DNA of 64,000 bases from Alkalimonas collagenimarina (GCF_030717845.1 NZ_JAUZVZ010000015.1:27633-91632); one strand, 5' to 3'. Positions 17,281-26,445 are shown, counted from the stretch's first letter. The notes: a model not told the origin generated them from the sequence alone. Made by a program: numbers and translations.

Positions 17281-18327
17281 ATGGATTCAGTGACTCAAGC
17301 CGCCCTAGGCGCAGCTGTGGCAGTTGCCGTCGTTGGCAAACATAGCTCCATAAAAAAAGCAGCTATTTGGGGGGCGGTCATTGGTACCTTGCCCGATCTC
17401 GATGTGTTTATTGATTATGGTGATGATCTCAGCGAGATGGTGCGTCACCGTGGTGAAAGCCACTCCTTGGTCTATCAAACGCTCATTGCTCCCTTACTGG
17501 CTTGGCTTATCTGCCGTTGGCATCAACAGCAACAACACTTTAAAGCATGGTGGCTAGCCGTTTGGCTGGTGTTGGTTACCCATAGCCTGCTGGATACATT
17601 CACCACCTATGGCACTCAGCTGCTACTGCCGTTTAGTAACTACCCCTTCGCACTGGAAAGTATCTTTGTCATTGATCCCTTGTACACCCTGCCACTGTTA
17701 GCAGGCTTAGTCTATGCGTGGAGACAACCCGAGAAAGGGTTGGCTGCCAACCGAATCGGGTTAATCTGTTCATCAGGGTATTTGCTCTGGAGTGTACTGG
17801 CACAGCAATGGGTGATACATCAGGTGACGCAGCAAGGGGCTGATGCGTCCCAATCACCCTACTGGCTCTTGGTGCAGCCAACAGCATTAAATACCTTGGT
17901 CTGGCGAATTATTAAAGTCGATGAGCATGGCTATCAAGAAGGTTTTTATGCGCTCAGCGATGGTCGCAGAGCGGTCACCTTTCGACAGCATTATTTTCCT
18001 GAGCAAACAGAGCAACTTCGAGCCTTTACCGACGCAGAGCGTTTAACTCGTTTTAGCCATGGTTTTGTTGGCTACTTTCAACATGATGCATTATTCACCA
18101 TGGCAGACTTACGCATGGGCATGCAGGGCAACTATGCGTTTGAGTTTACGCTGGCTTGTCAGCAGCACGATGGGGTAAAGTCGACCCAACTGCAGCAAAC
18201 CCGAAAATCGTATCAAATGGTCGAAATGTGGTTATGGGCAGCACGGCGATTTTTGCAGCAGGAAACCGGCTTAACAGAGGCAGAGCTTCGTTCAGAAAAC
18301 CCATGCAATACCAACTCTGGCAGATGA
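17281..18327 (+). CDS. YdjM/DUF457-family membrane-bound metal-dependent hydrolase
   Basis: Inner-membrane protein of the YdjM family (PF04307). The diagnostic N-terminus is complete: MDSVTQAALGAAVAVAV, GAVIGTLPDLDVFIDYGDD and VRHRGESHSLVYQTLIAP, where the His/Asp residues are thought to bind metal. About five membrane helices lie between residues 70 and 185, and the C-terminal third is soluble. The substrate is not known. In E. coli ydjM is LexA-regulated, but I see only CTGT-N8-TCAG at the start codon here, not an SOS box. Confidence 0.88.
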   Translation: MDSVTQAALGAAVAVAVVGKHSSIKKAAIWGAVIGTLPDLDVFIDYGDDLSEMVRHRGESHSLVYQTLIAPLLAWLICRWHQQQQHFKAWWLAVWLVLVTHSLLDTFTTYGTQLLLPFSNYPFALESIFVIDPLYTLPLLAGLVYAWRQPEKGLAANRIGLICSSGYLLWSVLAQQWVIHQVTQQGADASQSPYWLLVQPTALNTLVWRIIKVDEHGYQEGFYALSDGRRAVTFRQHYFPEQTEQLRAFTDAERLTRFSHGFVGYFQHDALFTMADLRMGMQGNYAFEFTLACQQHDGVKSTQLQQTRKSYQMVEMWLWAARRFLQQETGLTEAELRSENPCNTNSGR

Positions 18328-18328
18328 T

Positions 18329-19981
18329 TCAGTCATCAGCTAGTATCACTTGGTTGCGTCCTTGCTCTTTCGCCTTGTACATCGCCTGATCCGCCCGATC
18401 AATATTCTCATCGGTTGATTGCCTGGTATTGACCAAAGCCAAACCTGCACTGAAAGTACAGTAAAAACTGCTGTCTTTTGCTGTAAAGGGCAGTTGTTGA
18501 AATTTGTCCCGAATGGTATCAACAATACGGCGCGCTTTATCCAATGGACAATCGGGCAAGCCTAACAAAAACTCTTCTCCGCCATAGCGCCCAACCAAAT
18601 CCGATTTACGTAATTGCTGCTTTAACAGGTTGGCCAGACTGGTAATCACTTGATCACCCATTAAATGGCCATGCTCATCATTCACTCGTTTAAAGTGATC
18701 AATATCAAGCATCACCACCACCAATGGATCTCTGGTTCGGCCGGCTTTAGCGATCTCGTCACTCAGGCGATCTTTAATATTGGCGTGCTGCAGCAAACCG
18801 GTCAGGCTATCTTTGGTCATCATTTCAGAGAGCTGACGAGCACGTTGTGCCCGGGCAAAAACCGTCACAGCCAAAGCCTGATCGGTAATCGGCTTAGACA
18901 GAAAATCATCCCCTGCTTTGACCAGCGCATCCAGCTGTCTTTGACTATCGGCTTCTGAGGATAAATAAATAATGGGAACCCCCAGCCACTCATCCTGAAA
19001 ACGGATCAACTGGGCCAACTCCGGGCCACTGCAATCTGGCATATTCACATCCAACAAAATGACATCCGGTTGGAATGATTTAAGGCCCTTGAACACCTGA
19101 TTGGGCTCGGTCAGAACCTCAGCCGCTAGTCCGGCTTGTTCGATCACCAGTTTATAATGCTCCGCCAGCAGAGCATCATCATCGACGATCAAGACCCGAA
19201 ATGGAGCCTGCTTTCTCTGCAGTAACAACCGTTGCACACGAGCTTCTAAAGCGCCGGCATTAATGGGTTTAACAAAGTAACCTTTTGCTCCCATCCGCAC
19301 CGCTGCAAGGTAGGCATCAAAGCCTCCTTCTTCACCAATCACAAAGAGCACCGTACTGGATGATGCGGTATCTAGCTGAAATTCTTGTATCAGATCACAA
19401 CCATGCTGATGTTTGGTTGGACAGGCTACATCCAGCACAAAAATATCTGGCATCTGCTCACTAAATGCCTGCCGAAGCTCCTCACACGCTTTAAACCAAC
19501 GCACTTCATGACCAAAGGTCGCCAAAGTTAAGCGTAATTGCTCACCGGTTTGCTCATCATCCTCCAGCATGTAAATCAGTGCTTTTTGCTCTAACTCGCT
19601 CGTGGCACTGGATTGAAAGCTAGTCATTACTTCAGGTGGGCTCGTGGTGGTTTGCAGTGATATTTCTTCCATCATATCCATTAAATGCTGGCATTGCTCG
19701 ACTGCAGGTATTTGTTCAGCCTCTAGCCATGAGGTTAACTCAAGCTCTAAGGCTTTCGCCTGTTGGCCGAGCTGTTGCATCCCAAAAGTACCCGCTGAAC
19801 CAGCTAGCGTGTGGAAATGCTGCTTGAGTGAAAGTGCAGTGGCCTGCCAATCGGGTTGCTTAGGCTGCATCAACTGACGCAGCTCGGCCATCAAATCGGG
19901 CCACTGCTGCTGCAATTTGGCTTGATAATTCTGGCGTAACTGCTCTAACTGAGCCTGAATATCCTGCTGCGATGTGGCCAT
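18329..19981 (-). CDS. Hpt-REC-REC-GGDEF response regulator, diguanylate cyclase
   Basis: Signalling protein that likely makes cyclic di-GMP. Domains in order: an Hpt-like domain (residues 10-110, HTLAGSAGTFG with candidate phospho-His57), REC1 (about 134-250, LEDDEQTGE and FVLDVACP), REC2 (about 258-375, VLIVDDDALLAEHY and ILLDVNMPDCSGPEL), and GGDEF (about 388-548). The active site is GGEEF and the product-inhibition I-site RKSD stands five residues before it, so both catalysis and feedback control look intact. Having an Hpt domain on the same chain as two receivers suggests internal or relay phosphotransfer. The partner kinase is not in the window. Confidence 0.93.
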   Translation of the reverse strand: MATSQQDIQAQLEQLRQNYQAKLQQQWPDLMAELRQLMQPKQPDWQATALSLKQHFHTLAGSAGTFGMQQLGQQAKALELELTSWLEAEQIPAVEQCQHLMDMMEEISLQTTTSPPEVMTSFQSSATSELEQKALIYMLEDDEQTGEQLRLTLATFGHEVRWFKACEELRQAFSEQMPDIFVLDVACPTKHQHGCDLIQEFQLDTASSSTVLFVIGEEGGFDAYLAAVRMGAKGYFVKPINAGALEARVQRLLLQRKQAPFRVLIVDDDALLAEHYKLVIEQAGLAAEVLTEPNQVFKGLKSFQPDVILLDVNMPDCSGPELAQLIRFQDEWLGVPIIYLSSEADSQRQLDALVKAGDDFLSKPITDQALAVTVFARAQRARQLSEMMTKDSLTGLLQHANIKDRLSDEIAKAGRTRDPLVVVMLDIDHFKRVNDEHGHLMGDQVITSLANLLKQQLRKSDLVGRYGGEEFLLGLPDCPLDKARRIVDTIRDKFQQLPFTAKDSSFYCTFSAGLALVNTRQSTDENIDRADQAMYKAKEQGRNQVILADD

Positions 19982-20169
19982 GCCCTACCTGTTATTACTA
20001 AAAATGAACGGCTTATACTAAATTTAGCGAACTTTTTGTCATAAAGCTATCAATCAGCCAAGAATAACTAGCCAGGGACAAACTTCATGGGTAGCAAAAA
20101 ATATCACAGAATTATCAAACACAAGAAATACCGTAGGGGCTACAATCGTATGAGGCATTTCATTGCAAT

Positions 20170-20946
20170 ATGAGGAGTATGCGCCAGATGCATGTGCTGA
20201 AGATAATCGGATTAGGTTGCTCACTGTTGCTATGTTCCTTCTTGCTTTGTGCCGAGCGCGTTGTGCTGGCCAGCAGCGATTACCAACCACATTATGGTGA
20301 AAACATGCCGCAGCAAGGCGCGGTAACCGAAATAGTCCGACAGGCTTTTGCCTTGAAAGGCATTGAACTTGACGTGGTGTTTATGCCATTTGGCCGCGCG
20401 ATCCACGAAAGTAAACGAGGCAACTATGCGGGTCTGATTGCCGCTTGGTATGATGATGAACGGGTAGAGCACTTTCTGTATTCGCAGCCGATGTACGCCA
20501 ATCACATCGTCTTGTTTAAACGAAGATCGATGCCACTTGAGTTCCGAAGTTTTTCACAACTGGCGGCTGCACGGTATCGACTCGGCTTGGTACAAGGTTA
20601 TGCGCAACCTAAAGGCTTGCTTGAAGCGGGCTTAAATACCATTTCTGTAGCCAGTGATGAGCAAGTATTTCGTATGCTGGCACTCAACCGGGTCGATCTC
20701 GTTCCCGCAGATAAGCTAAATGGTCTGTATCTGCTGCAAAGTTTGCTGCCAGAGTACGCGGAATACATTGAATACATTGAGCCTGCTCTGGAGCAAAGGC
20801 CCATGTATTTGGTGTTATCAAAGCAAGATCCACGCTCTGAGGAATTAATGGAGCGTTTTAATCGCGGCCTGCAACAACTGCAGGCCAGTAATCAGTATCG
20901 CGCCATTTTGAACCGCTTACTGCCGGAGCCTACAGCCGAACGCTAA
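20170..20946 (+). CDS. Periplasmic solute-binding protein, family 3 (amino-acid type)
   Basis: Secreted protein with a hydrophobic signal (LKIIGLGCSLLLCSFLLCAE) and the SBP_bac_3 pattern: PQQGAVTEIVRQAFALKGIE, VVFMPFGRAIHESKRGNYAG, RLGLVQGYAQPKG, ALNRVDLVPADKLNG and FNRGLQQLQASNQYRAIL. There is no permease or ATPase for amino acids beside it, so it may be an orphan ligand-binding protein of the kind that is common next to signalling genes. The diguanylate cyclase next door is divergent. Starts at 20170, 20179 and 20188 are possible, and GAGGAG overlaps this region. The 3' end overlaps the convergent zrgB gene by 17 bases. Confidence 0.82.
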   Translation: MRSMRQMHVLKIIGLGCSLLLCSFLLCAERVVLASSDYQPHYGENMPQQGAVTEIVRQAFALKGIELDVVFMPFGRAIHESKRGNYAGLIAAWYDDERVEHFLYSQPMYANHIVLFKRRSMPLEFRSFSQLAAARYRLGLVQGYAQPKGLLEAGLNTISVASDEQVFRMLALNRVDLVPADKLNGLYLLQSLLPEYAEYIEYIEPALEQRPMYLVLSKQDPRSEELMERFNRGLQQLQASNQYRAILNRLLPEPTAER

Positions 20947-22186
20947 GCCCATCGGTCAATGCCCTGCGATAGGCCAACCAGGATGGAATGCAACCAAGGA
21001 TAAGAGATAACCCTATCACTACACCCACCAATTGCAAACTGCTTGAGCGGATCGGATTTAAGCCAATAAATAGCCCGTAACGGCTGGCCAGCAGGTCCTG
21101 CCCAAACCACAAAGCCACAAACAACAAGGCAAATGCGAGCAGCAATGATGCCAGCGTAATCAGTAATACTTCGAGCTGTACCAACAAAAACAAACTACGA
21201 GGATGAGCACCTACTGCCCGTAAAATGGCAATTTCGCGCTGTCGCTCTTTCATTGATGCCAGCAAGGTGGTTGTCATACCAACCAAGCCAGCCAATAACA
21301 CCAGTAACGTAATCACCAGCAATAAACGCTCAACCATGCTTAGCATTTGCCATAACTCAGCCAAAGCTACACCTGGCAAAATTGCACTTAACGGCTCACC
21401 ACGAAACTCATTGATTTGCCGCTGCACCATAAAGGTAGCCGCTCTGGAATTTAATCCAACCAAAAACGCAGTAATTGCCTTGGGTGTTAAATCCATCTCT
21501 ACCGCTTGCTCTGCACTCACTCGTCTTCCTGGCATAGGAGCGCCTTGTTGCCAGTCAATATGGATGGCTTCAATACCTTGCAAGGTCACATGTACACTTT
21601 GGTCAACCGGTGTGCCGGTTGGCGCCAAAATACCCACTACGGTGAACGGCTTGTCTTTGTGTTCGCTAAAGCTGACTTGTCCTATGCCATGCGCCAGCAC
21701 AATCTCATCACCTAATTGATAGCCAAGCCGGGTCGCCACTTCCGCACCTAAAACGGTGTCATACACATCGGAAAATACCTCACCTTGCTGCAACTGCAGG
21801 GAGTTCTGACCGGCATAACGGTAGTAGGTAAAGTAGTCTTGATTGGTCCCCACCACACGGTAGCCACGGTGAGAGTCTCCCAACGAAATAGGAATGGTCC
21901 AGGCAATTTGCGGATGATTCTGAATACGCTGATAGCTCTCCCAGCTTAGATTGGCCGTGGCATTGCCGATACGAAAAATAGAGTACAGCAGTAAATTCAA
22001 CTGGCCAGAGCGGGCACCAACGATTAAATCGGTCCCCGACACCGTGCTGGTAAAGCTATTTTTTGCTTCATGCCGTAGGTGATCGATCCCAAGTAGTAGA
22101 GTGATGCTGATCACCAATGACAACAAAGTCATCAAGACAGTACCACGGCGATTAAAAAGGCTAAGTCGGGCTAATTTTATCAACAT
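20930..22186 (-). CDS. zrgB: ABC transporter permease, FtsX/MacB type, zinc-uptake locus (ZrgB-like)
   Basis: Permease of 418 residues with an N-terminal helix (MLIKLARLSLFNRRGTVLMT), a large periplasmic MacB-like domain (about 45-270) and three C-terminal helices (from LLLVITLLVLLAGLVGMTTT). The cytoplasmic segment KERQREIAILRAVGAHPRSL is the FtsX coupling motif. Its start overlaps the ATPase gene by seven bases. It is assigned to the Zrg zinc system because a His-rich DUF2796 protein and a DUF3299 protein are beside it, the set described in Vibrio cholerae. A LolC-like lipoprotein role is less likely given this context. Confidence 0.82.
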   Translation of the reverse strand: MLIKLARLSLFNRRGTVLMTLLSLVISITLLLGIDHLRHEAKNSFTSTVSGTDLIVGARSGQLNLLLYSIFRIGNATANLSWESYQRIQNHPQIAWTIPISLGDSHRGYRVVGTNQDYFTYYRYAGQNSLQLQQGEVFSDVYDTVLGAEVATRLGYQLGDEIVLAHGIGQVSFSEHKDKPFTVVGILAPTGTPVDQSVHVTLQGIEAIHIDWQQGAPMPGRRVSAEQAVEMDLTPKAITAFLVGLNSRAATFMVQRQINEFRGEPLSAILPGVALAELWQMLSMVERLLLVITLLVLLAGLVGMTTTLLASMKERQREIAILRAVGAHPRSLFLLVQLEVLLITLASLLLAFALLFVALWFGQDLLASRYGLFIGLNPIRSSSLQLVGVVIGLSLILGCIPSWLAYRRALTDGLSVRL

Positions 22187-22875
22187 GCTTGTACTCCTTG
22201 CGCTAACTGCTCCATGTCGAGGTACCAGTGAAAATACTGACGAAGCGCCGTATCATGACTGACAAAAATGACTGTGGTACCACTGTCATTGGCTTCAGCC
22301 AACATCAACTGCATAAAAGCATCTCGATTATCGGCATCTAAAGCCGAGGTGGGCTCATCCGCAATCAGTAAGGCTGGCCGTAATAGCAGTGCTCTGGCAA
22401 TAGCTACTCGCTGCTGCTGCCCCACACTAAGCTCTGCTGCAGCCCTTTGATGTATACTCTCAACCAGACCAAGTCGAGACAGCAGCTGACTGGCTCTTTC
22501 CTCAGATGCTGAAATGGACTGGCCGGCAAAGCGAGCTACCAACAGCACGTTATCAATCACCGACAAATAAGGAATGAGGTTCAGTTGCTGAAACACCACA
22601 CCAATTTGTTGTGCCCGAAGGGTATCCCGCTTCGATGCAGAAAGCCGATGCATCGGTTGCTGTTGCAACCACAGCTCGCCTTGATGTGGCGTGGTAATGC
22701 CACTTAGTAAATTTAATAAGGTGGTTTTACCAGAACCAGAAGCGCCCCGAACAAATAAATGCTGGCCCGCTTCCAATTGCAAACCCGGTAACTGCAACTG
22801 CCAGCCAGAGCTGCCCGGCCAGCGAAACTGCAGATTTTTGAGATCAATCACATATTTTTTCGGCTTGTCGGTCAC
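22180..22875 (-). CDS. zrgC: ABC transporter ATP-binding protein, zinc-uptake locus (ZrgC-like)
   Basis: ATPase partner of the preceding permease. Walker A is GASGSGKTTLLNLLSG, Q-loop region GVVFQQLNLIPYLSV, signature ELSVGQQQRVAIARAL, Walker B ALLIADEPTSALD and H-loop VIFVSHDTALRQ. The length of 231 residues suits the MacB/LolD-type class. It overlaps zrgB by seven bases, which implies translational coupling, and is divergent from the DUF3299 gene across 65 bases. Both may be zinc-controlled. Confidence 0.88.
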   Translation of the reverse strand: MTDKPKKYVIDLKNLQFRWPGSSGWQLQLPGLQLEAGQHLFVRGASGSGKTTLLNLLSGITTPHQGELWLQQQPMHRLSASKRDTLRAQQIGVVFQQLNLIPYLSVIDNVLLVARFAGQSISASEERASQLLSRLGLVESIHQRAAAELSVGQQQRVAIARALLLRPALLIADEPTSALDADNRDAFMQLMLAEANDSGTTVIFVSHDTALRQYFHWYLDMEQLAQGVQAC

Positions 22876-22940
22876 TAGTACGCTCTCGTCCGTGGTAATA
22901 TATAAGGCAGTGTTATATCAAAGTTCAGAGGTAAGCTCCA

Positions 22941-23480
22941 ATGATGCGTTCTCTTTCCATAGCAGTTCTTCTGGTGTCTATCGCATTTGGTATCCAAAGC
23001 GTGCAGGCCAATGAAGCCAAGACATTAGAATGGACCGATCTGATGCCAGAAGATGACTTAGCCTTACTTGAGTCATTACCGGACATCGAGCATGACTATA
23101 GCCAACCATCACCATTTGATGATACCTCGGACGATCCAAGTGCCAGCTTATGGCAGCAGGTGCTGAGCTCTGCCAAAGTCCGCGAAGAATACAACAATCA
23201 GCGTGTGCGTTTGCCGGGCTTTATTGTACCGCTTGAGTTTGATGAAAACCAAAACGTAACCAGCTTCTTTTTGGTGCCTTACTTCGGCGCTTGTATTCAT
23301 GTACCACCGCCGCCACCGAACCAAATCATTTATGTTACGGATGCAAAAAACCTGACGGCAGATATGATGTACACTCCTTTTTGGATCACTGGCACCCTGA
23401 CCACCGATTCCATGACTCATGATTTAGCTTTTGCTGCCTACAGTTTAAAAGCCGATCATATTGAAGAATACACCTGGTAA
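22941..23480 (+). CDS. DUF3299 family periplasmic protein, zinc-uptake locus
   Basis: Exported protein of 179 residues with signal MRSLSIAVLLVSIAFGIQSVQA. The DUF3299 core is clear: VRLPGFIVPLEFDENQNVTS, FFLVPYFGACIHVPPPPPNQ and a final hydrophobic beta-rich segment. Its exact role is unknown, but genes of this family repeatedly sit with the Zrg-type transporter and the His-rich DUF2796 protein, which suggests an accessory part in zinc acquisition. Here it is inverted relative to the other zrg genes. AGAGG precedes the ATG by nine bases, and a second ATG follows directly. Confidence 0.85.
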   Translation: MMRSLSIAVLLVSIAFGIQSVQANEAKTLEWTDLMPEDDLALLESLPDIEHDYSQPSPFDDTSDDPSASLWQQVLSSAKVREEYNNQRVRLPGFIVPLEFDENQNVTSFFLVPYFGACIHVPPPPPNQIIYVTDAKNLTADMMYTPFWITGTLTTDSMTHDLAFAAYSLKADHIEEYTW

Positions 23481-23500
23481 TTGATGAATTCGTGTCTCAT

Positions 23501-23530
23501 AAAAAAACGCCTGAACTCAGGCGTTTTTTT
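23501..23530. terminator. Bidirectional terminator between the DUF3299 gene and zrgA
   Basis: Perfect 14-bp arms (AAAAAAACGCCTGA and TCAGGCGTTTTTTT) flank only two central bases. The A and T runs at both ends give a U tract in each direction, fitting two convergent genes. Confidence 0.85.
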
Positions 23531-23576
23531 GTATCAATAGCAATACTATCAAGCTCATTCAATAACTGCTTACAAA

Positions 23577-24254
23577 CTAAAAGCGCACCCGGCTATCACG
23601 CAAAGTCGCGCGGCTCATCCCTTGGCGCTCATTCAGTATCCATTGCACTTCGACGCGCTCAATAGAAGGCATCAACTGCAACAAGCCTAATTCAATATCC
23701 TGTAGCCGTGCAGGGTTATGACACAGCAATGAAAAGTTCGCGTAAAAATCACCATGCCCCTGATGGTTGCCTCGGGTTAAGTCAGTACTGGCGTCGGCTT
23801 GCTCAATCTGACAACCGGCATCCCGACTGATGCTAAACCAGTCCCCTTTAGCAAGAATAGTCAGAGCAGCTTGGATCTCCTGACGCTGCTCGTCGGTAGA
23901 TGGGGCGTGCTCAAAGCCAACAATGTTGTATGCCGCAGATTGCAATGCCAGCATCGCTTCATTGCCCTCTAGCACAAAAGTCAGTAAAGCCTCGCCATGA
24001 ACATGAGCGCCCATTTGGGTAAACTCTTCATCGTGGTCGTGAGAATGGTCATGATGATCATGGCTATGTTCATGCTCAGAAACATGATCGTGATTGTGTT
24101 TAGGCGATTCAGGCTGATGCTGATGCTCATGCTCGTTCTCGTGCTCATGATGTGGTTCTTGCGCGTCATGCGGTTGATGGGCCGACAGCGGCATGCTGAT
24201 TAGCATGGCAGCGGCTAATGCGCTCACTACCAGTGGCAAATGTGGTTTCATCAT
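23577..24254 (-). CDS. zrgA: Histidine-rich zinc-binding protein, DUF2796 (ZrgA-like)
   Basis: Periplasmic zinc carrier of 225 residues. A signal peptide (to about MPLSA-HQ) is followed by a His/Asp/Glu-rich stretch over residues 25-78 with repeated HEHEHQHQ, HNHDH and HDHHDHSHDHD elements, which should bind several zinc ions. The DUF2796 domain begins at MGAHVHGEALLTFVLEGN and includes AAYNIVGFEHAPS. In V. cholerae the homologous protein is the binding component of the Zrg zinc uptake system. It is transcribed towards the ATPase and permease genes but separated from them by the inverted DUF3299 gene, so it forms its own unit. Confidence 0.88.
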   Translation of the reverse strand: MMKPHLPLVVSALAAAMLISMPLSAHQPHDAQEPHHEHENEHEHQHQPESPKHNHDHVSEHEHSHDHHDHSHDHDEEFTQMGAHVHGEALLTFVLEGNEAMLALQSAAYNIVGFEHAPSTDEQRQEIQAALTILAKGDWFSISRDAGCQIEQADASTDLTRGNHQGHGDFYANFSLLCHNPARLQDIELGLLQLMPSIERVEVQWILNERQGMSRATLRDSRVRF

Positions 24255-24355
24255 CGGTTTCCTTGTTACGTTAAACCCTAGAAATTTCCATCAGATTAAA
24301 TGATATTCAGAGCGAATACTAGCGCATTACGCATGGATAAACTCTGCTAAGAATC

Positions 24356-24784
24356 TCAGCCGCGCTGTTTCTTGTAATGCTTTTCACGTATTTCCTGTCG
24401 CTCTTTTGCCTCTAAGCAAAGTTCAGCAGTCGGTCTGGCCAGCAGACGCCGTATACCTATCGGCTGACCGGTTTCAACACAGTAACCATATTCCTGTCGA
24501 GCCACTCGATCCAGTGCCTGCTCGATTTTTCGTAGCAAAAAATATTCGCGCTCGACCAGCCGAAGGTTTTGCCGATTATCCTCTTCAATAAGGGCGCGAT
24601 CCAATTCATCCGGTTCCACTGCTACCGAGCTGAGGTGCTGCTTGATTTGCTCAATATGATGCTGTATCTGCTTTTTCTGCTGCCTCAGCAGTTGTTCAAA
24701 AAAAGCCAGTTGCTGAGCATTCATGTAATGGTCATCAGGCATCGCAAGGATGTCCTGCTCGGCTGTCCGTTCGGTTTGGGTCAT
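24356..24784 (-). CDS. dksA2: DksA2-type (zinc-independent) RNA polymerase-binding regulator
   Basis: DksA/TraR-family protein that acts in the RNA polymerase secondary channel with ppGpp. The N-terminal coiled coil (about residues 30-105) is followed by the finger region EYGYCVETGQPIGIRRLLAR and TAELCLEAKERQE. The normal C4 pattern CxxC...CxxC has become CxxT...CxxA, the signature of Pseudomonas DksA2, which replaces DksA when zinc is scarce. A Zur-like palindrome lies just upstream. I prefer ATG 24784 (MTQTERTAEQD) with GGTGA before it. ATG 24799 is only 11 bases from the palindrome. Confidence 0.9.
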   Translation of the reverse strand: MTQTERTAEQDILAMPDDHYMNAQQLAFFEQLLRQQKKQIQHHIEQIKQHLSSVAVEPDELDRALIEEDNRQNLRLVEREYFLLRKIEQALDRVARQEYGYCVETGQPIGIRRLLARPTAELCLEAKERQEIREKHYKKQRG

Positions 24785-24809
24785 GTGATCATTCACCATC
24801 TAAATTTGA

Positions 24810-24822
24810 GTTATAATATAAC
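24810..24822 (-). promoter_or_regulatory. Zur-box-like palindrome upstream of dksA2
   Basis: GTTATAATATAAC is a perfect 13-base palindrome inside TGATGTTATATTATAACTCA (minus strand). It matches the core of the enterobacterial Zur consensus (TGTTATA-N-TATAACA). It probably overlaps the -10 region of dksA2, as expected for zinc-dependent repression. Confidence 0.75.
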
Positions 24823-24900
24823 ATCACAACAACCAATGAAAAGCCAGTCTGCTGATCGATCTTGAGAAATAGCACGTAAATACTTCTACTTTTACCCGAC

Positions 24901-26445
24901 ATGAATGCCACCATGCCAAGACTTGTTGTAATACTCGGTGACCAGTTAAGTCCTGCGATTTCAAGCTTACGTAACCTACAACCGGACGATGTGATTTTAA
25001 TGGCTGAGGTCGGTAGCGAAGCTCATTATGTGCAGCATCATAGCCACAAGTTAATCCTCATCTTCAGTGCAATGCGCCACTTTGCTGCTACGCTAGAGCA
25101 GCTGCAACATCAAGTGATCTACCTGAGCTATCAACAGCAGCCACAGGTTGAAAGTATGACTGATGCCGTGGCTTTCGCATTGCAGCAGAATCCGCACCTT
25201 AGTTCAATCATGATAACGGAATGCGGCGAATATCGGCTGGAACAAGAAATAGCTCGCTGGCCAGAGCAATTTTCTTTGCCGCTGGAACAGCTGGAAGATG
25301 ATCGCTTTATTTGCTCACGACCGCAGTTCGCGCAGTGGGCCAAAGATCGACAACAGTTCCGGATGGAGTACTTTTATCGGGAAATGCGTCGCTTTACGCG
25401 GTTGCTGATGACAGAAAACAATCAGCCGGAAGGAGGCAAGTGGAATTTTGACAAAGCAAATCGCAAATCCTGCCCGCCAGGTTTGCAACAAACCCCGCCG
25501 CTGCAATTTGAACCTGATGACATTACCTCTGATGTCATCAAGCTTATTGAGCAAGAGTTTGCCTCGAACATGGGTACCCCTGCTTCGTTTTCATTCGCGG
25601 TGACAGGTAAACACGCCCGGCAGGCTTTCTTGCACTTTATTGAGCATCAGCTGGCAAAATTTGGCGATTACCAAGATGCGATGCTGATGGATCAACCCTA
25701 CTTATTTCATAGCATCTGCTCTATGTATTTAAACATAGGTTTATTAGATGCTCGCTGGATGTGCCAGAAAGTTGAGCAAGCATACCATGAGGGAACTGTA
25801 CCTTTGAATGCTGCCGAAGGCTTTATCAGGCAGATTATTGGCTGGCGAGAATTTGTACGTGGCTTGTACTGGTTGCAGATGCCAGATTACAAAACCCGTA
25901 ATACACTGACTGCGGACCGAGCACTGCCAGCGTTTTACTGGACAGGCGATACCCAGATGCGCTGCATGCAGCAGGCATTACAAAGCACCATTGATCATGC
26001 CTACTCGCATCATATCCATCGACTGATGATTACGGGTAATTTTGCCCTGTTGACTGGTCTGGATCCTGCTGAAGTCACTGACTGGTATCTGGCGGTCTAT
26101 GCAGATGCTTTTGAATGGGTTGAATTGCCCAATACGCTCGGCATGGCTTTATTTGCAGATGATGGGGTGCTGGCATCCAAGCCCTATGCCGCTAGTGGAA
26201 AATACATTCAACGCATGAGCAACTATTGCCAAAACTGCCCCTATGATGTGAAGAAAACTCATGGTGAAAAGGCCTGTCCATTCAATGCTTTGTACTGGGA
26301 CTTTCTGGACCGACACGCTACTCAGCTCGGTGGTAATGCTCGGCTGCAACTGGCGTATCGCCAATGGCATAACAAAGCAGCTGATGAACAAGATGCTATT
26401 CGCCAGCATGCTCAGCAGACCTTGTTACGACTCGAGCAACTATGA
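24901..26445 (+). CDS. Iron-sulfur cryptochrome/photolyase (FeS-BCP, (6-4) photolyase-like)
   Basis: Member of the photolyase-related family (PF04244) typified by Agrobacterium PhrB, which repairs (6-4) photoproducts using FAD, a ribolumazine antenna and a 4Fe-4S cluster. The N-terminus [16 protein letters not shown] and [20 protein letters not shown] are characteristic. The cluster cysteines are visible in [20 protein letters not shown], with a fourth upstream in QMRCMQQAL. The length of 514 residues is normal. The gene overlaps the next photolyase by ATGA. Met5 is an alternative start. Whether it repairs DNA or only signals cannot be told from sequence. Confidence 0.92.
   Translation: MNATMPRLVVILGDQLSPAISSLRNLQPDDVILMAEVGSEAHYVQHHSHKLILIFSAMRHFAATLEQLQHQVIYLSYQQQPQVESMTDAVAFALQQNPHLSSIMITECGEYRLEQEIARWPEQFSLPLEQLEDDRFICSRPQFAQWAKDRQQFRMEYFYREMRRFTRLLMTENNQPEGGKWNFDKANRKSCPPGLQQTPPLQFEPDDITSDVIKLIEQEFASNMGTPASFSFAVTGKHARQAFLHFIEHQLAKFGDYQDAMLMDQPYLFHSICSMYLNIGLLDARWMCQKVEQAYHEGTVPLNAAEGFIRQIIGWREFVRGLYWLQMPDYKTRNTLTADRALPAFYWTGDTQMRCMQQALQSTIDHAYSHHIHRLMITGNFALLTGLDPAEVTDWYLAVYADAFEWVELPNTLGMALFADDGVLASKPYAASGKYIQRMSNYCQNCPYDVKKTHGEKACPFNALYWDFLDRHATQLGGNARLQLAYRQWHNKAADEQDAIRQHAQQTLLRLEQL

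Noticed and set aside
17274..17294. LexA-like site at the YdjM-like gene
   Set aside because: CTGT-N8-TCAG at the start codon lacks the second half-site, unlike the exact box at recN.
22890..22930. Possible Zur box between zrgC and the DUF3299 gene (GTAATATATAAGG and TGTTATATCA)
   Set aside because: Only half-sites match and the spacing is wrong for the 13-base core, so it is not called.
23997..24203. Met-rich plus-strand frame under zrgA
   Set aside because: It is the complement of the His-Asp-Glu repeat codons of zrgA (CAT reads ATG), not a gene.
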